Below, piece by piece: positions 61,923 through 64,000 of a DNA stretch of 64,000 nucleotides; the first letter of the stretch is position 1; each line of letters begins with the position of its first letter. The position numbers and the translations under genes are program-made. The notes beneath the pieces were generated by a model. That model made no database searches and had not been told where the DNA came from. It saw only the letters and a program-made list of their open reading frames with translations. Source of the stretch: Silene noctiflora. Taxonomy: Eukaryota > Streptophyta > Magnoliopsida > Caryophyllales > Caryophyllaceae. Location of the stretch: assembly GCA_009801015.1 (NCBI GenBank), contig VHZZ01001109.1:83849-147848 (forward strand), written 5' to 3'.

Positions 61923-62110
61923 CAAAAAAAAAACAAAAAAACAAAAAAAAAACAATGACCTATTGAAAAACCGGCCTTAAGAAGTCAATTATGGCCCGAG
62001 TTTAATACAAGTTAAATGACGTCAAAGTTGAGATTTTTCACAGTTAAACATTAGGATGGATTAATATGAGAAGAGGGAGCTTAGGTTGGATTATTTGTAT
62101 GAAATAACCC
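60573..62110. mobile_element. Mutator-like (MULE) non-autonomous element, 1538 bp
   Basis: The 9-bp direct repeat TATTATATT lies at 60564-60572 and 62111-62119. The element starts GGGTTATTTCAT and ends with its complement. The terminal inverted repeats are long, roughly 110 bp or more, with shared blocks AATAATCCAACCTAAG, TTAATCCATCCTA, GTTTAACTG and ACGTCATTTAACTTG. Long TIRs with a 9-bp duplication are the Mutator signature. There is no transposase frame. The inside includes CT-rich DNA, a 61-aa frame at 61138-61323 that I do not recognise, and an AAAAC microsatellite. It lies where an intron of the glutathione reductase gene would be. Confidence 0.85.
61861..61954. repeat. AAAAC microsatellite inside the Mutator-like element
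   Basis: About 17 units of AAAAC/AACAA with A-run interruptions. It generates two low-complexity Phe/Cys-rich frames on the minus strand that are not genes. Confidence 0.95.
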
Positions 62111-62119
62111 TATTATATT

Positions 62120-64000
62120 TGCACCTTAGGCTTAAAATGCACACAAAGCGCGTTGTTTTCTGGCAAACAGAGTTGTATGTCCGAAATATTTTTTTTGTGT
62201 AACACCACCTTTTTTTGGGGTTTCAAGTAGGACTAAAATATACAGAACTGAAAGGCAGGGAAAAATGGGGAAAATAAAAATGGCAAACAACATTACTAAA
62301 AAACTTGCTGATGTAGAGTTAGTTCACTCCTAAATTCCTCCAATTCTTTTTATACCATATGTAACCGTGTTCGATGCTCATCACTTACTTCAAGCCAAAA
62401 TATGCAATTTTTTTTATTTATAAAAATAGCCTAGTCCGACACTTGGACACACACACCCATGTCGATTGGATACTTTTGAAGGAGTCTAAGTAACCTGGGT
62501 GGACTTACTATCTGCAACTTACGTAGAAGGCATACCTAAAGAGCCCAAAGACGTTTGGGTAGTGCTTGCGTGAGCTTTGGTTGGGCTTACAGAGAAGGAG
62601 CATATCTAAACGGCCAAATTGGTACTTCCTTTTATGTACCTTTTTTTTACAACTTACTATTACTACCTAACAAGAAATCTTTTAGAACTTGCAACTTAAT
62701 ATGAACTTTTTTTACCGCTTGTTACCATAAGTGAGTTCCGACATGCTTTTGTACATCTTCCAATGAAATTTACAGTTCCCCTCCAAAATGAACGTAAATT
62801 TTTCCTTTCTACCAAAAATATCCCTCTTATCATTCCACTCCACTCTTCATATCTCCTCTCAACTTCTTTATCCATCTCCTCTATCATTATTCCTTCTTCA
62901 ACTTCTCCTTCCTTAATTTCTCTCCCCCTAATAACTGAAAATAAGTTCTAAAGATGGAAATCAATTCTTTTCTCCTCCAATTTCAGCCTTCATCATCTCT
63001 TTTCTCCATTAAAACTCAAATTAAGCTCTCCTTACTCACAAAATCTCTTATTTCAACCACATTTGCCAACTCACTACCAAATCTTTGCCAACGGCTACCT
63101 TTAGTTTGCAACAACGTTCAGGGTTTATTTCACACTACCTTCATACATGCAGCCTATATTCAGACACTTTAGCAGTTTGGTGCAAGGGAAAGATCAAGTC
63201 TTGGAAAAGAGGTAGAGAGGAAGGTGGTGAAATTGTGCGAATGGAGTTTCGCTACAGTTGTTGCACATAAGAATAAAAGTGATGGCCTTACACTTGAGGG
63301 TGACCTATTGTTGAACTTTAAATACATTGAAATGACAGTTGATTAGGGTTTAGTAAGGTGGAGGAAGATGAGGACAATGAGGACGAAAGTGTCTTATGAA
63401 AGGCTCTCAAATCCACTGCAAAGGCTAATTAGTCATTTTACAATGATAGTCAAGGGTATATCGGGTTTTTTTTTATAATTCTTTAGCCGGAAAATAAAAG
63501 AGGTCGCAATTTGTAACAAAAAGTACTTATTACGTAGTATTTTGTTAAAAAAAAAAAAAAAGAGGAAAAGGGTAGTAAGTACCAATTTAGCTTATTTAAA
63601 ATGAGTGTTACTGCCCACAGTTCATCACAATGACTCCATAGGGATAAACATTAAGATTGATGGAGTGGTTAGGTAATATGTCAAAGAGAAACTTGGCCCT
63701 CAAGAAGAAAGGGAGTGAGATGTGTGAAACAAAGTTATTGATACCTACGGTATGCTCATGCGGCATTTCTTAGAGACTGCAGAGTAATAGATACACATAA
63801 GAAGGGCACCCGAAGTCTCTAAGGCCTACTCAATTTATGCAAACTTTTATCATAGGCAGTGCCATTAAAAAACCTAAAACACAATACCATTGGTAAATAT
63901 AGTCAGAGCACGGAATCAGAGGATAGCATATCTTTCAAACTCCAAAGCCTTTACTTTCTATGGCATCATGAGTATACAATGAGTGGTGATTAGTTGTTCC
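62120..64000. other. Unassigned AT-rich right end of the window
   Basis: Possible inverted ends AAATTGGTACTT (about 62617) and AAGTACCAATTT (about 63588) could bound an old MITE-like element, but no target duplication fits. A 72-aa frame at 62954-63172 opens MEINSFLLQFQPSSSLFSIK, serine-rich and slightly like a transit peptide; nothing follows that I recognise. No glutathione reductase exon was found here on the minus strand. Confidence 0.35.

Noticed and set aside
61705-61955. Phe/Cys-rich frames on the minus strand
   Set aside because: They are translations of the AAAAC microsatellite.
62954-63172. Possible plastid-targeted protein MEINSFLLQF
   Set aside because: Serine-rich start only; no downstream exon or conserved domain follows, and the composition is CT-rich low-complexity.

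Overview
This is nuclear DNA of a flowering plant, almost certainly a eudicot. Genes are split by many short AT-rich introns with GT..AG borders, the encoded proteins are plant families closest to Arabidopsis proteins, and the gaps hold plant MITEs, Au-like SINEs, a Mutator-like element, a LINE remnant and LTR-type fossils. Motifs such as TACTCCGTA and short GAGACCGTCTC palindromes made me think of Caryophyllales, but that is only an impression.

Nine host genes are supported, eight complete. Left to right: an ARIA/ABAP1-type ARM-repeat BTB protein (+, 1579-8003, 19 exons); a TRB telomere-repeat-binding Myb/H1 protein (+, 10670-15848, 5 exons); a P/U-type cyclin (-, 17425-20997, 3 exons); a WAV3-related RING protein whose vWA-like domain has lost its metal-binding motif (-, 26152-29244, 3 exons); a TBL10/11-type wall polysaccharide O-acetyltransferase (-, 31150-36641, 4 exons); the core spliceosomal protein SmD1 (+, 43357-46813, 4 exons); a bHLH transcription factor with an atypical basic region (+, 49241-53564, 7 coding exons); the CCT4 (delta) chaperonin subunit (+, 54705-58397, 2 exons); and the last two exons of a cytosolic-type glutathione reductase (-, 59852-60077), whose other exons are not visible before the window ends. 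Every exon chain given was checked by hand for splice sites and reading phase.

The genes do not form a pathway or operon. They are an ordinary mix of housekeeping functions (SmD1, CCT4, glutathione reductase), nuclear regulators (ARIA-like, TRB, bHLH), a cell-cycle/phosphate-type cyclin, an E3 ligase-like protein and a wall enzyme. The mobile DNA sits in introns and gaps: TAA/TTA-flanked Tourist-type MITEs (8.7, 13.4-14.3, 22.9 and 44.9 kb), TA-flanked Stowaway-type MITEs (21.4, 21.7, 28.9 kb), an hAT MITE with an 8-bp target duplication (23.5 kb), a 1.5-kb Mutator-like element with a 9-bp duplication (60.6-62.1 kb), Au-like SINEs (28.5, 35.8, 36.0, 60.3 kb) and an apparent solo LTR with a 5-bp duplication (39.9-41.6 kb). 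Two runs of N mark assembly gaps (13687-14096 and 34257-34298).

I found no clearly new biological system. The points most worth a second look are the vWA-like domain without a MIDAS in the RING gene, a short upstream ORF whose stop overlaps the TRB start codon, repeated copies of the exon-1 splice-donor region inside CCT4 intron 1, and a MITE that has grown an internal minisatellite.
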